Part shown: positions 1 to 11,305 of the stretch, in pieces
How positions within the stretch are numbered: position 1 is the stretch's first letter
How the letters are laid out: each line of letters starts with the position of its first letter
Made by a program: the position numbers and the translations under genes
NCBI GenBank assembly: GCA_013298765.1
Contig: JAAFJA010000012.1
Span: 87,009-151,008, forward strand
DNA from: Betaproteobacteria bacterium
GTDB taxonomy: Bacteria; Pseudomonadota; Gammaproteobacteria; Burkholderiales; Casimicrobiaceae
Direction: 5' to 3'
Length of the DNA: 64,000 nucleotides
The notes under the pieces: generated by a model
Databases searched by the model: none
What the model was told of the DNA's origin: nothing
The model's input: only the letters and a program-made list of their open reading frames with translations

Positions 1-1
1 G

Positions 2-886
2 AGCGATGCGAAGCACTTTCGGCATCGCGCAGATTGGCTTGAAGCCGAGGCGCAACACTGGGCCGAGGCGATCCAAGCACGTTCGCGTAAGCGTATCGTT
101 GCGCAGGTGCCGCTTCATCACATTTATGGTTATCTCTGGATCGCGCTCCTGGCTTGTCAAAGCGGTTTGGAATTTGTGCGCTTCCCCACGGAAACACTTC
201 GAGCCCCCAAGTTCGAAGAGGGTGACTTGCTGATCACCACGCCGCATTTGCTTGAGGCACTGCTCGCGCGCGGAGGTCGACTGAACGCACCGGATCTGAT
301 CGCGGTGAGCTCCACGGGTCAATTTTCGAGCCATAGCCCGACCTCCGCATGCGATGCGCTCGGCATCGGTGAGATTTGGGAGATATACGGAAGTAGCGAA
401 ACCGGCGGCCTCGGTGTCAGGCGCACGCCAAGCCCACAGTACACATGGTTGCCCTATCTCCAAACGAGCGTAGATTCAGATGGAAATGTGGTCGCGATCT
501 CCCGTGCGCTCGCGGGCGTAGAGGTGGCATTGCCGATCCCTGACCGACTGAGCGCCAAAGGCGAAAATCAATTTCAAGTAGGAACGCGCGCCGATAACGT
601 GTTGAAAATACGCGGCCATCGTATCGACCTTGATGAGCTACAGAAAAAGCTGCGAAGTGCGCCGTTGATCTCGGATGCAAACGTTCGTCCGCTTGGCGAC
701 GGCGCGAACGTTGCAATCAAAGCGTTTCTCGTTGGAAAAGACTCGTTACTGCCGCCGGCGGAATTGATTTCGCAAACACGGCAGTGGCTCGCGCAACGCT
801 TTCCGCATTCGGGCTACATCGAAGACTGGCGTGTTGGAGATGAGGTGCCGCGTAGCCCTATGGGAAAACTCGTCGACTGGAAATGA
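2..886 (+). CDS. AMP-forming acyl-CoA/acyl-ACP synthetase, 3' part
   Basis: The frame is open from the left edge, so the N-terminal part lies outside the window; internal GTG or ATG codons are not the true start. Visible motifs are VPLHHIYG, the P-loop-like serine region TPHLL...VSSTGQ, the adenylate-binding YGSSETGG, a later TRADNVLKIRGHRID hinge and a C-terminal PRSPMGKLVDWK with the lysine expected to complete the adenylation site. This is the ANL superfamily, which activates a carboxylic acid as acyl-AMP and passes it to CoA or an acyl carrier protein. The HHIYG and SSETGG sequences resemble the ligases of aryl polyene/xanthomonadin clusters, but that subfamily is my inference and nothing else of such a cluster is in view. 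Convergent with mutT. Confidence 0.8.
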   Translation, partial: SDAKHFRHRADWLEAEAQHWAEAIQARSRKRIVAQVPLHHIYGYLWIALLACQSGLEFVRFPTETLRAPKFEEGDLLITTPHLLEALLARGGRLNAPDLIAVSSTGQFSSHSPTSACDALGIGEIWEIYGSSETGGLGVRRTPSPQYTWLPYLQTSVDSDGNVVAISRALAGVEVALPIPDRLSAKGENQFQVGTRADNVLKIRGHRIDLDELQKKLRSAPLISDANVRPLGDGANVAIKAFLVGKDSLLPPAELISQTRQWLAQRFPHSGYIEDWRVGDEVPRSPMGKLVDWK

Positions 887-951
887 CGCACGTGCTGCGC
901 GATCATACGTGCCGATGATCGCTACCGAGTTTGAGTAGCTTTTCAATAACG

Positions 952-1034
952 GCCCGCGTTTAATGGGGCTAGCTTGCTTTATCGCATTTAGTCCAGAGAA
1001 AGCAGTTACTCCTTCTAGCGCCGATTAAATGGGC
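952..1034. repeat. Paired AT-centred palindromes, intergenic copy
   Basis: Between two convergent genes lie two facing copies of a short palindrome: 952-973 (GCCCGCGTTTAATGGGGC plus TAGC) and, inverted, 1015-1034 (CTAGC then GCCGATTAAATGGGC). Both carry a TAGC tail on the inner side, so the unit is symmetrical, like a REP doublet. The same layout recurs at 29272-29356. Function unknown. Confidence 0.55.
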
Positions 1035-1044
1035 TCAGAATTGG

Positions 1045-1512
1045 CTAAGTTGCCGCCTTATAAGGAATCGCTGCCCGTGCTCGCACGTCACGAAGCACGG
1101 TGCTCGATTCGTTAAGTAGCGCGGGAAGCAGCGGCTGCAGCTGAATGTCTGTGGGGTCCTGCCAAGAAAACGCTTGGCCTTCGCGGCTTTGTGGCTCGCC
1201 CTGCCAGTCGCGCGTGGTCACAAAGCAAAGCTCAACATGCGCATGCGGGTAGCTGAAACGCTCCGTGGTGAGCGGGCTCACGTTCGCAATCTGAATACCA
1301 AGTTCCTCTTCAATTTCACGAATTGACGCGTCTTGCAAGGATTCATTCGCTTCAATTTTTCCACCAGGAAATTCCCAGTAGCCTGCGTAAGCTTTCCCCT
1401 CGGGCCGCTGCGCGAAGAGCACTTCGTAGCGATCATTCACGATGCGTTCAATGATCACGACCGCCACGCGGGTGAGCGGACGCGAATCGCTGGGATCAAA
1501 GCTCGCGTTCAT
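1045..1512 (-). CDS. mutT: MutT-type Nudix hydrolase (8-oxo-dGTP diphosphatase-like)
   Basis: 155 residues. The complete Nudix box is visible at about residues 50-72: EFPGGKIEAN-E, then REIEEELGI, with the metal-binding glutamates in place. The family hydrolyses nucleoside diphosphates linked to another group; MutT itself removes 8-oxo-dGTP from the nucleotide pool. The N-terminal VAVVIIERIVNDRYEVLFAQR strand and the HAHVELCFVTTRDW segment fit the MutT branch. Its ATG overlaps the 3' end of the upstream ATPase gene by 17 nt, so the two are probably co-transcribed and translationally coupled. In betaproteobacteria mutT commonly sits next to argJ and this ATPase, as here. Confidence 0.85.
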   Translation of the reverse strand: MNASFDPSDSRPLTRVAVVIIERIVNDRYEVLFAQRPEGKAYAGYWEFPGGKIEANESLQDASIREIEEELGIQIANVSPLTTERFSYPHAHVELCFVTTRDWQGEPQSREGQAFSWQDPTDIQLQPLLPALLNESSTVLRDVRARAAIPYKAAT

Positions 1513-2380
1513 TTCGACCTACAAAGTCCTTTGCGTATTGGTAAGCAACACGCCCGGAGCGCGAGCCCCGTTGAAGCGCCCATTGCAGAGAGTCCCGATC
1601 AAGCGCCTCTTGCGCGGTCGCGTCGGGCGAAATCGCACCACCAAGCTGAATGATCCACGAGCGCACTGCAGCCAGATACTCTTCCTGCGAAAACGGGTAG
1701 AACGAAATCCAAAGACCAAAGCGTTCTGATAGCGATACCTTCTCTTCGACGCTCTCGCCGAAATGCACTTCCTCACCAACGTATTTCGTCTCTTCGTTCT
1801 CGTGAAAATATTCAGGCAGCAGGTGCCGCCGATTTGATGTTGCATACAGCATCACGTTTGGCGTTGACGCTGCGATGGATCCGTCGAGAATGGCTTTGAG
1901 CGCTTTGTACGAGCCATCGCCCGCATCGAAGGACAAGTCGTCGCAGAAAATCAGGAAACGATAGGGTTCATTCGCGATTTGATCGACGATATCGGGCAGA
2001 TCATTGAGATGCCCCTTTTCAACTTCGATCAAGCGAAGACCACGCTCCGAATAGCGGGTGAGCATGGCCTTTACGAGCGAGCTTTTTCCCGTGCCGCGTG
2101 AGCCAGTTAAGAGCACGTTATTCGCCGGTTTCCCGTCGACAAATTGCTTCGTGTTGCGATCAATCATTTGATGTTGTTGCTCAACACCTATCAACCAATC
2201 AGCTTCCATACGATGCACGTGTTGCACGGCTTCGAGGTAACGCGAAGCGCTAGAGCTTCGCCAGCGAGCGGCGACGCACGTCGCAAAATCTGGTTTCGCG
2301 CGCGCGGGGGGAGCCATGCGCTCAAGCGCGGCCGCAATTCGCTTCAGTACGTCGCGCAGTTCCGATTCCGATGCATTCAT
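1496..2380 (-). CDS. DUF815-family AAA ATPase
   Basis: 294 residues. A P-loop is visible as GSRGTGKSS (about residues 93-101), a Walker B-like FLIFCDDLSF (about 141-150) and a sensor-like NVMLYATSNRRHLLPEY. This matches the DUF815 group of single-domain AAA+ proteins found beside argJ/mutT in many betaproteobacteria. The biological role is not established; no partner domain is attached. It ends inside the start of mutT (17 nt overlap) and follows argJ by 42 nt, so the three genes may share a transcript. Confidence 0.85.
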   Translation of the reverse strand: MNASESELRDVLKRIAAALERMAPPARAKPDFATCVAARWRSSSASRYLEAVQHVHRMEADWLIGVEQQHQMIDRNTKQFVDGKPANNVLLTGSRGTGKSSLVKAMLTRYSERGLRLIEVEKGHLNDLPDIVDQIANEPYRFLIFCDDLSFDAGDGSYKALKAILDGSIAASTPNVMLYATSNRRHLLPEYFHENEETKYVGEEVHFGESVEEKVSLSERFGLWISFYPFSQEEYLAAVRSWIIQLGGAISPDATAQEALDRDSLQWALQRGSRSGRVAYQYAKDFVGRNEREL

Positions 2381-2422
2381 AAGGCCGTCGTCATTGAATA
2401 GACTTTTGTCCGCGCTTGCGTG

Positions 2423-3661
2423 TCAGCTTCGATAGTCTGCGTTGATTTTCACGTAGTCGTATGAGAAATCACATGTGTAGATGGTTTGCGCAGCCGTTCC
2501 GCGCCCGAGGTTGATCGCCACCGAGATGTCTGCTTCTTTCATTGCTGCAGCACCGAGCTCTTCTTTATACGAGCTAGCGCGGCCGCCTTTTTCTGCAACC
2601 AACACACCGCTCAAGTGCACTGTCACTTTCGCGGGATCTAAGTCAGCTGGCGCGCCGTAGCCAATCGCAGCGAGTATGCGGCCCAAGTTAGGGTCGCTCG
2701 CGAAAAACGCGGTCTTGATGAGAGGCGAATGGGCAACGGCGCGTGCAATCTTGTCGCATTCGGCGAAATCACGGCCACCCGTTACCTCAATCGTGATGAA
2801 CTTCGTGGCACCTTCACCGTCGCGAACGATCGCTTGCGCAAGCGTGAGCGCCACCCGTTCAAGCGCGGCGACGAGCGTGCGGGCGTCGTCGCTATCAAGC
2901 GCACTAACGACCGAGTTACCCGCTTTGCCCGTCGCGGCAATGATGAACGAATCATTCGTTGACGTGTCGCCGTCGACCGTGACGCGATTGAAGCTCACAT
3001 CTGCAACACGCTTGGCAATCGATCCCATGAGCGCGCCAGATACGGCTGCATCGGTGAACACATAGCCCAGCATGGTTGCCATGTTGGGTTGAATCATGCC
3101 CGCACCTTTGGACATCCCTGTGATGCTCACAACCTTTCCACCCAACACGATTTGCTCACTCGCGAGCTTGTAAATTGTGTCCGTGGTCATGATGGTCTGA
3201 GCCGCACGCGCCCAATCTGCGAGCTCACCCGACTTAAGCGAATTCGCAGCAGTGTTCACGCCAGCCGTGATGCGATCCATCGGCAAGTGCTCAAGAATCA
3301 CACCCGTCGAAAACGGCAAAACCTCCGCGCCTTTGAGCGACAGCGCGCCTGCCACCGCATCGCAAGTCGCACGCGCATTAGCCAAGCCCAGCTCGCCCGT
3401 CGCGGCGTTCGCAATGCCGGTGTTGATCACGAGCGCACGCATCTCCGAGCTTCGAGCTAAGTGCTCGCGACACGCCTGGACGGGCGCCGCGGCGAAGCGG
3501 CTTTGCGTAAACACACCCCCCACTTGAGTGCCAGGCGCAAATTCAACCAGCAGCATGTCATAACGATTGGGCTTACGCACATGCGCTTGCACCGCGCTCA
3601 TGCGAACGCCCTGAATCACATGCGCGGCAGCGGCGGTGAGGGGATGGTAATTGACGGGCAT
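2423..3661 (-). CDS. argJ: Bifunctional glutamate N-acetyltransferase/ornithine acetyltransferase
   Basis: 412 residues, normal length. ArgJ transfers the acetyl group from N-acetylornithine to glutamate (and can use acetyl-CoA), recycling acetyl in arginine biosynthesis. The autoprocessing motif KGAGMIQPNMATMLGY is intact: cleavage before Thr196 makes the alpha and beta chains, and this threonine becomes the nucleophile. The C-terminal VDGDTSTNDS block and the final YDYVKINADYRS are typical. Start ATG at 3661 gives the usual MPVNYHPL N-terminus. It lies downstream of secA but is separated from it by a clear terminator, so it needs its own promoter in the roughly 100-nt gap; none is obvious. 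Confidence 0.95.
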   Translation of the reverse strand: MPVNYHPLTAAAAHVIQGVRMSAVQAHVRKPNRYDMLLVEFAPGTQVGGVFTQSRFAAAPVQACREHLARSSEMRALVINTGIANAATGELGLANARATCDAVAGALSLKGAEVLPFSTGVILEHLPMDRITAGVNTAANSLKSGELADWARAAQTIMTTDTIYKLASEQIVLGGKVVSITGMSKGAGMIQPNMATMLGYVFTDAAVSGALMGSIAKRVADVSFNRVTVDGDTSTNDSFIIAATGKAGNSVVSALDSDDARTLVAALERVALTLAQAIVRDGEGATKFITIEVTGGRDFAECDKIARAVAHSPLIKTAFFASDPNLGRILAAIGYGAPADLDPAKVTVHLSGVLVAEKGGRASSYKEELGAAAMKEADISVAINLGRGTAAQTIYTCDFSYDYVKINADYRS

Positions 3662-3690
3662 GATTCGAACTTTCTCGATTTCTATCTGCG

Positions 3691-3717
3691 AAAAAAAGGC
3701 TCCGTCTGGGAGCCTTT
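3691..3717 (-). terminator. Rho-independent terminator of secA
   Basis: On the minus strand, AAGGCTCC and GGAGCCTT arms enclose a 5-nt loop and are followed directly by seven T residues. It lies about 50 nt beyond the secA stop codon and upstream of argJ. Confidence 0.88.
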
Positions 3718-3764
3718 CAATTGTGACACGCGTGCAAGGCGTGCGCTGGTATCACCCCAGCGGG

Positions 3765-6497
<2,733 letters not shown>

Positions 6498-6577
6498 GAT
6501 GTGTGGTGAACCAGCGTGAGTCGCGTCAACTCGTTTTTGTTGTCGTTGCAGGGGCCGCGCTCAGACGCTTGCCAAGA

Positions 6578-6606
6578 AAAAAGAAACCGCGCCGAATGGC
6601 GCGGTT
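6578..6606 (-). terminator. Rho-independent terminator of the M23 peptidase gene
   Basis: A perfect 9-bp stem (AACCGCGCC/GGCGCGGTT, loop GAAT, at 6585-6606) is followed on the minus strand by a TTTCTTTTTT tract. It lies 49-77 nt past the stop codon of the M23 peptidase gene and before secA. Confidence 0.88.
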
Positions 6607-6654
6607 CGTTGTGAACTCCCGAATTTTACGGCTTCAGGGGTATTTGCGGCTTCG

Positions 6655-7563
6655 CTAGTTAACAGAGAGAAAGCGCGCGGGGTTTTGAGGCGCGCCATTG
6701 AGGCGCACTTCGAAATGGAGGTGGGGGCCCGTAGAGCGTCCGGTTGAGCCCACTTTGGCAATTCGCTGCCCGCGCACGACAAGATCGCCTTCTTTGACGA
6801 GAAGTTCTGAGGCGTGGGCGTAGCGTGTGACCAAGCCGTTGCCGTGGTCCACATCAACCGTCTTTCCATACGCGGCGTGAGTTTCTGCATAAATAACCTT
6901 GCCGCTGGCGGCAGCGTTAATCGGGGTGCCCGTCTCAGCGGCAAAATCAACCCCTTCGTGGAAGGATTGATGCCCCGTAAACGGGTCAATTCTGTATCCG
7001 AAGTTCGAGGTGTAATTGATGTTTTCAACCGGAGGTAGCGTGGGAAGAAACTTCCGCTGCGCGCTACCTTCAACCAAAAGCGCCTCAAGCACGGTCATTT
7101 GGTCGGCTTTCACGTCGATAGTGCGCTGCAATTCGCCAAGCTGCTTGGCGAATTGATCCATCGACAGCGGCGTTGAAGGCGTGGCCGAGCCGCCACGTCC
7201 CGGCGGGGATGCGCTAGGCAGCTCCTGTGGCTTTAGACCAGCGACCTTTGCGAGCCGATCGCCCAGTCCATCCAAACGCAGCATGTGCGCTTGCATTTCA
7301 CCGAGCTTTACGGCGAGCGAGTTGATGTGATCCTGGATTTGCTGCCGTTGCTCGCGCGCCTTTTCGTGTTGATCGGCAAGCAGAATGCTGCGGATCAAGG
7401 GATGATCGGAGGTCGCCGCGTACTTCAGGCTCAGGTAGTTGGCTAGAGTCGCAGTGAGCGCGAGCGCGACGAGCAACACAAACGCCGCGCCCACCAAATG
7501 GGGCCAGCCGACGTTCAAATTCTTTCGCGTTCGGTAATCGCTCGAGACGAGGATAATTTGCAT
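6655..7563 (-). CDS. M23 family (LytM-type) murein metallopeptidase
   Basis: About 302 residues from ATG 7563; the in-frame codon further upstream is TTG and was not chosen. A membrane anchor (WPHLVGAAFVLLVALALTAT) is followed by a helical region and then a C-terminal LytM domain. The zinc ligands are visible in SFHEGVDFAA and GPHLHFEVRL (HxH). The family cleaves peptidoglycan cross-links or, when degenerate, activates amidases; here the metal site looks complete, so it is probably an active endopeptidase in the periplasm. Its place beside lpxC and secA is common in betaproteobacteria. The start codon abuts that of the divergent DUF721 gene with no spacer. Confidence 0.88.
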   Translation of the reverse strand: MQIILVSSDYRTRKNLNVGWPHLVGAAFVLLVALALTATLANYLSLKYAATSDHPLIRSILLADQHEKAREQRQQIQDHINSLAVKLGEMQAHMLRLDGLGDRLAKVAGLKPQELPSASPPGRGGSATPSTPLSMDQFAKQLGELQRTIDVKADQMTVLEALLVEGSAQRKFLPTLPPVENINYTSNFGYRIDPFTGHQSFHEGVDFAAETGTPINAAASGKVIYAETHAAYGKTVDVDHGNGLVTRYAHASELLVKEGDLVVRGQRIAKVGSTGRSTGPHLHFEVRLNGAPQNPARFLSVN

Positions 7564-8019
7564 GTGAAGAAATCCCAAACTCCGTATCCGAAGCCAGAGG
7601 GCCTGGCCGGATACCTAGAGCGAATGCCGCAGCTGCGATCCGGTTTGAACCAGGTTCGAGCGAGTCGGCAGTCGACTCAATTGTTGCTTCAGTGCATGCC
7701 CGCCGATGTCCTCAAGGGCGTGCACACTGTTCGATTGATCGGCTCCACGGTGTTCATCTCTGTGACATCGCATGAGGCCGCCGCTTGGGTGCGCTTGCGC
7801 CGCGTTGAAATCGAGCGGGCAATCGCGGATAAGGGCTTGAAATTTAACGAAATTTCGGTGACAGTGCAATCTAGCGTTCGCCCTGAGCCGACGCCACGGC
7901 CAGCCCCCTCCGTAGGGGCTACAGAAAGCATTAGCGATAAAGCCACGTACATCGAAAGTGAGCGCATGCAAACCAGCTTGGCGCGACTTGCCGAAACCCT
8001 CAGAAACAACGCCCGCTAG
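7564..8019 (+). CDS. DUF721 (DciA-like) protein
   Basis: About 151 residues from the GTG at 7564, which directly abuts the start of the divergent M23 gene. An upstream in-frame start would run into that gene, and an ATG at 7624 is a possible shorter start. The core (LLLQCMPADVLKGVHTV...STVFISVTSHEAAAWVRLRRVEIERAIADKGLKFNEISVTVQ) matches the DUF721 fold, related to the DciA loader of the replicative helicase. DUF721 genes sit next to secA/lpxC in many betaproteobacteria. The tail is proline-rich and polar, probably disordered. A helicase-loading role is family knowledge, not visible here. Confidence 0.72.
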   Translation: MKKSQTPYPKPEGLAGYLERMPQLRSGLNQVRASRQSTQLLLQCMPADVLKGVHTVRLIGSTVFISVTSHEAAAWVRLRRVEIERAIADKGLKFNEISVTVQSSVRPEPTPRPAPSVGATESISDKATYIESERMQTSLARLAETLRNNAR

Positions 8020-8043
8020 CCGGAATTTCCGGCGTGCCGCGAG

Positions 8044-8556
8044 CTACGATGAGCTGCGGCGAACCGCTTCGCGCACCGCCGTCACGAACTGCGTGGCTGA
8101 GTCTTCACCGAAGTCTGCCATCAGCTTTAGTTGGATATCCGAAATGCAAACACGAAGTGCAGCCGAATCAGTGCACTTATCAAGATCACTGATAAACCGA
8201 TCAGCCGCCCGTCCTAATTTGGATTTACAGCGAGTTTTTGCCGCGGAAATCGCAGCCGAGAGCTGCGCCTTGGAAAGCGTGCCACGCAGCGTCGTTACGG
8301 CCACCGTTAGCTGATCGTCGCCGTCGCCATCAGAGGCAATCTGCGCCACGGGCACTATGGTTTCAATCGCGCCGCACTGAAGCAACTCGTCCACTAAAAG
8401 CGGAAGTTCATTCGGGCGGAAGAACGGAACGAGCGAATCGACTGAGCGTTTTCCGTCGATCATGATGAGTAAACGACGCAGCTCGGGCCGCAACTTTAAG
8501 GTGTGGCGTTCGAGCTCTGCAATTCCGGCCAGTGTTTTTTTAAATATGGGCTGCAC
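8044..8556 (-). CDS. Uncharacterised protein
   Basis: 170 residues, not recognised. The N-terminal half (ELRRLLIMIDGKRSVDSLVPFF, then ELPLLVDELLQCGAIETI) looks like the winged-helix-type segment seen in several betaproteobacterial proteins of unknown role. The C-terminal half is helical and contains three cysteines. There is no signal peptide or membrane segment. It is 24 nt from the convergent DUF721 stop codon. Real-gene status rests on length, codon use similar to its neighbours and the ordered fold pattern. Confidence 0.6.
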   Translation of the reverse strand: MQPIFKKTLAGIAELERHTLKLRPELRRLLIMIDGKRSVDSLVPFFRPNELPLLVDELLQCGAIETIVPVAQIASDGDGDDQLTVAVTTLRGTLSKAQLSAAISAAKTRCKSKLGRAADRFISDLDKCTDSAALRVCISDIQLKLMADFGEDSATQFVTAVREAVRRSSS

Positions 8557-8632
8557 GCGGCAAGTGTTGCACGACTTTCAAAATCGTCCAAACGGGTTTA
8601 ATCGCGTGCTTAACTGCGTTCAACTTAACAGC

Positions 8633-8664
8633 GCGTTGGGCTTCAGCCAACTTAAGCCCAACGC
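8633..8664 (-). terminator. Hairpin overlapping the lpxC stop codon
   Basis: An 11-bp perfect inverted repeat (GCGTTGGGCTT at 8633-8643, its complement at 8654-8664) with a 10-nt loop. In the minus-strand transcript the 5' arm encodes the last lpxC codons and most of the stop. No T-run follows, so it may work as an mRNA 3' stabiliser or a weak, possibly Rho-dependent end. Confidence 0.45.
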
Positions 8665-9539
8665 CAGGAATCGGGCGAGGCCATCAGTGCGCGGCAGAGC
8701 TTGTTGTTTAGGTCGTGGCCCGATTTAAACGCGTGGTACTTCGCTTTCACGCGGTAGCCCAAGAGAAACAAATCACCCACCGCATCGAGCACTTTGTGGC
8801 GCGCGAGCTCGTCGGCAAAACGCAAGCCTTCGCGATTCAACACCTTGTATTCATCGAGCACGACTGCGTTCTCCATACTGCCGCCTTGCGCGAGCCCAAT
8901 GGCGCGCAGCATGTCGGCTTCAAAGGAGAATCCAAATGTTCGAGCCCGGCTGATGTGTTCAAGAAACGCATCGGGCGCGAGATCCATCGTCACTCGGCAG
9001 TGCTCATCGGGGATAGCCGGGTGCGCGAAGTCGATGGTGAAATCCACTTGAAACTGCTGACTCGGCAAGAGTTCTGCGAATTTATCGCCCGACTCAACGC
9101 GGATCGGCGCGATCACTTCGATGTACTTTCGCGCGCTCGCTTGGGCAACGAGGCCCGCCTCTTCAATTAGAAATACGAACGGCGCGGACGAACCGTCCAT
9201 GATCGGCACTTCAATATTGTCAATCTCAACCAGGGCGTTATCGAGTCCACATCCAACGCAGGCGGCCAAGAAATGCTCAACCGTCTGAACCTTCGCATCG
9301 TCGACAACTAGCGTGGTCGCCAGACGTGTTTCTTTCACCAATTCTGCTTTGGCGGGCACGTCTACTGGCGGGCTGAGATCGCTGCGGCGAAACACGATGC
9401 CGTGATCAACGGGCGCGGGTTTCAGCGTGAGTTTTACCCGCAGGCCCGAATGGAGCGCAACGCCTGTGGTGCTGACGACATTCGCGACGGTATGTTGCTG
9501 ATCTTTAGTAGGGGCTAACACTGTCTCTTCTGATGGCAT
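8652..9539 (-). CDS. lpxC: UDP-3-O-acyl-N-acetylglucosamine deacetylase
   Basis: 295 residues. LpxC performs the committed, zinc-dependent deacetylation in lipid A synthesis, so the cell makes lipopolysaccharide. Visible motifs are STTGVALHSG near the N-terminus, EHFLAAC with the first zinc histidine, and HKVLDAVGDLFLLG with the second histidine, the aspartate ligand and the catalytic-loop histidine H264-equivalent in KSGHDLNNKL. The N-terminus is about ten residues longer than the usual form. Position next to ftsZ is standard; the unusually long gap to ftsZ (about 500 nt) probably holds its own promoter. Confidence 0.95.
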   Translation of the reverse strand: MPSEETVLAPTKDQQHTVANVVSTTGVALHSGLRVKLTLKPAPVDHGIVFRRSDLSPPVDVPAKAELVKETRLATTLVVDDAKVQTVEHFLAACVGCGLDNALVEIDNIEVPIMDGSSAPFVFLIEEAGLVAQASARKYIEVIAPIRVESGDKFAELLPSQQFQVDFTIDFAHPAIPDEHCRVTMDLAPDAFLEHISRARTFGFSFEADMLRAIGLAQGGSMENAVVLDEYKVLNREGLRFADELARHKVLDAVGDLFLLGYRVKAKYHAFKSGHDLNNKLCRALMASPDSWRWA

Positions 9540-10036
9540 AGATTACGAAATGAAGCTGCGCTTCGCTGGTTGAACTGAGACACAAAATTTCGAAACGATA
9601 ACTCGCGGACCACAACACGAAGCTTTCCATCCATGGCGTGTCCCTGCATCACTTGACGCCTGATGTCAGCTGACACCTGCGGCCAACGCGAGACAGTCTC
9701 TCGACATAGACCCGACTTTGTTTCGCGGCGGTGCATTATCGCGACTTCAAGATTTCATCCACTTGGCTTGTCAGTAAACCTCGACTGATGGAACGTCATC
9801 GCCAAAGAAAAGGGACGCCTCGTCACGTCTTCGGCAAGCCACGGAGCGAATGCGGCAACCAGAAAACGATTCAAAAGCGTCCCGTAGACGGATACAACAG
9901 ATTTCTTAAAAGCTTTTACTTAATGGGGGTGAGCCCTTTATTTGATTAATGGCAACTTTCTTCAAAATCCAGCGCGTACCCCATAAGGATGCAAATCCTA
10001 GAGATTTTTTAAAGCGCTACTTACTCGATGTTTCAA
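9540..10036. other. Long lpxC-ftsZ intergenic region
   Basis: 497 nt without a convincing gene. Short open frames on both strands here have no recognisable family or ribosome site. GGGACGC (near 9810) and GCGTCCC (near 9880) can pair across about 70 nt. A degenerate version of the paired-palindrome repeat may lie at 9912-9991 (ACTTAATGGGGG then GTACCCCATAAGG). It is presumably the 3' end of the ftsZ transcript plus the lpxC promoter, but no clear terminator or promoter hexamers could be picked. Confidence 0.4.
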
Positions 10037-11230
10037 TCAGTCTGCTTGCTTTCGCAAAAACGTAGGAATCTCGAGTGATCGTGATCCTGGGCGAGCGGGC
10101 TGACGCGTAAACGTCGGTACGTCGTAGGAAACCTCAATGCCTTCGGTCGTTGCGATACCTGCTGTCGCGATGGGGTCGCCCGCAACAGGCATGTTGTCAG
10201 TACCGGTGCGAAGTGGCGGTAGCTCGAACTTCGGCGTGGTGATCACCCCGCCCTGAACAGCCTGCATCTTGCGTTTCGCGCCGAGTCCAGTTGCAACCAT
10301 CGTGACACGCATTTCATCACCCATGCTGTCATCGATCACATGCCCCCAGAGAACGGTTGCGTCGGGTGACACAAATTCTTGAACGGTATCGGTCACGTCA
10401 TAGAGCTCGCCCAGTTCCACATCGCTGGAGGTGGTGATGTTGAGCAGCACGCCGCGCGCGCCTTGAAGATCCACATCTTCCAAGAGCGGGCTTTTGATTG
10501 CAGCCATAGCCGCCGCCTTGCCGCGATCTTCGCCAGATGCAACCGCGGTACCCATCATCGCCATGCCTAGCTCAGACATGATGGTGCGGACGTCAGCGAA
10601 GTCACGGTTAACTAAGCCACGCTTGTTGATGATTTCCGAAATACCAGCGACAGCGCCGTGCAATACATCGTTAGATGCGGCAAACGCTGCTGGCAAAGAT
10701 ACGTTGCGCCCTAGAACCTGAATCAGCTTTTCGTTCGGCACAACGATGAGCGAATCTACATGGCGCTGCAGCTCGTCGATACCCGCCTGAGCCACGCGTT
10801 CGCGCTTTTGCATCTCGAAGCGAAACGGCTTCGTGACAACCGCAACGACGAGAATTCCCATCTCTTTCGCTAGCTGCGCAACGATTGGCGCAGCACCGGT
10901 GCCAGTACCGCCGCCCATTCCCGCCGTGATGAACAACATGTCGGCACCGCGAATCGATTCCTGAATCGCCATCTTCGATTCCATCGCGGCATCGCGCCCG
11001 ACTTCGGGCTTAGCGCCTGCGCCTAAGCCCTGCGTGAGCTCGGTGCCCAGATGAATACGCGTACCCGAAGGATTGCGATCAAGCACTTGTGCATCCGTAT
11101 TGGCGGCGATGAATTCGACGCCCGCAACGCCTCGGTTAATCATGTGCTCCACAGCGTTGCCGCCACAGCCACCGACGCCGATCACTTTGATGACGGCGCC
11201 ATCCCTTTTCTCGTCAACGATTTCAAACAT
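10037..11230 (-). CDS. ftsZ: Cell division protein FtsZ
   Basis: 397 residues. FtsZ is the tubulin-like GTPase that forms the Z-ring at midcell. The GTP-binding signature [10 protein letters not shown] lies at about residues 106-115 and NTD at 44-46. The variable linker (about 320-380) is followed by the conserved tail [10 protein letters not shown] that binds FtsA and ZipA. Start ATG 11230 gives the normal [18 protein letters not shown] start. It lies 75 nt downstream of ftsA, leaving room for a local ftsZ promoter, as in other dcw clusters. Confidence 0.98.
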   Translation of the reverse strand: MFEIVDEKRDGAVIKVIGVGGCGGNAVEHMINRGVAGVEFIAANTDAQVLDRNPSGTRIHLGTELTQGLGAGAKPEVGRDAAMESKMAIQESIRGADMLFITAGMGGGTGTGAAPIVAQLAKEMGILVVAVVTKPFRFEMQKRERVAQAGIDELQRHVDSLIVVPNEKLIQVLGRNVSLPAAFAASNDVLHGAVAGISEIINKRGLVNRDFADVRTIMSELGMAMMGTAVASGEDRGKAAAMAAIKSPLLEDVDLQGARGVLLNITTSSDVELGELYDVTDTVQEFVSPDATVLWGHVIDDSMGDEMRVTMVATGLGAKRKMQAVQGGVITTPKFELPPLRTGTDNMPVAGDPIATAGIATTEGIEVSYDVPTFTRQPARPGSRSLEIPTFLRKQAD

Positions 11231-11305
11231 GTTTCGCTCCTATAAGACAGATCACATTGATCAGTAACAACACACACTTCTTCGATACCGAAGAACTCTA
11301 AATTT

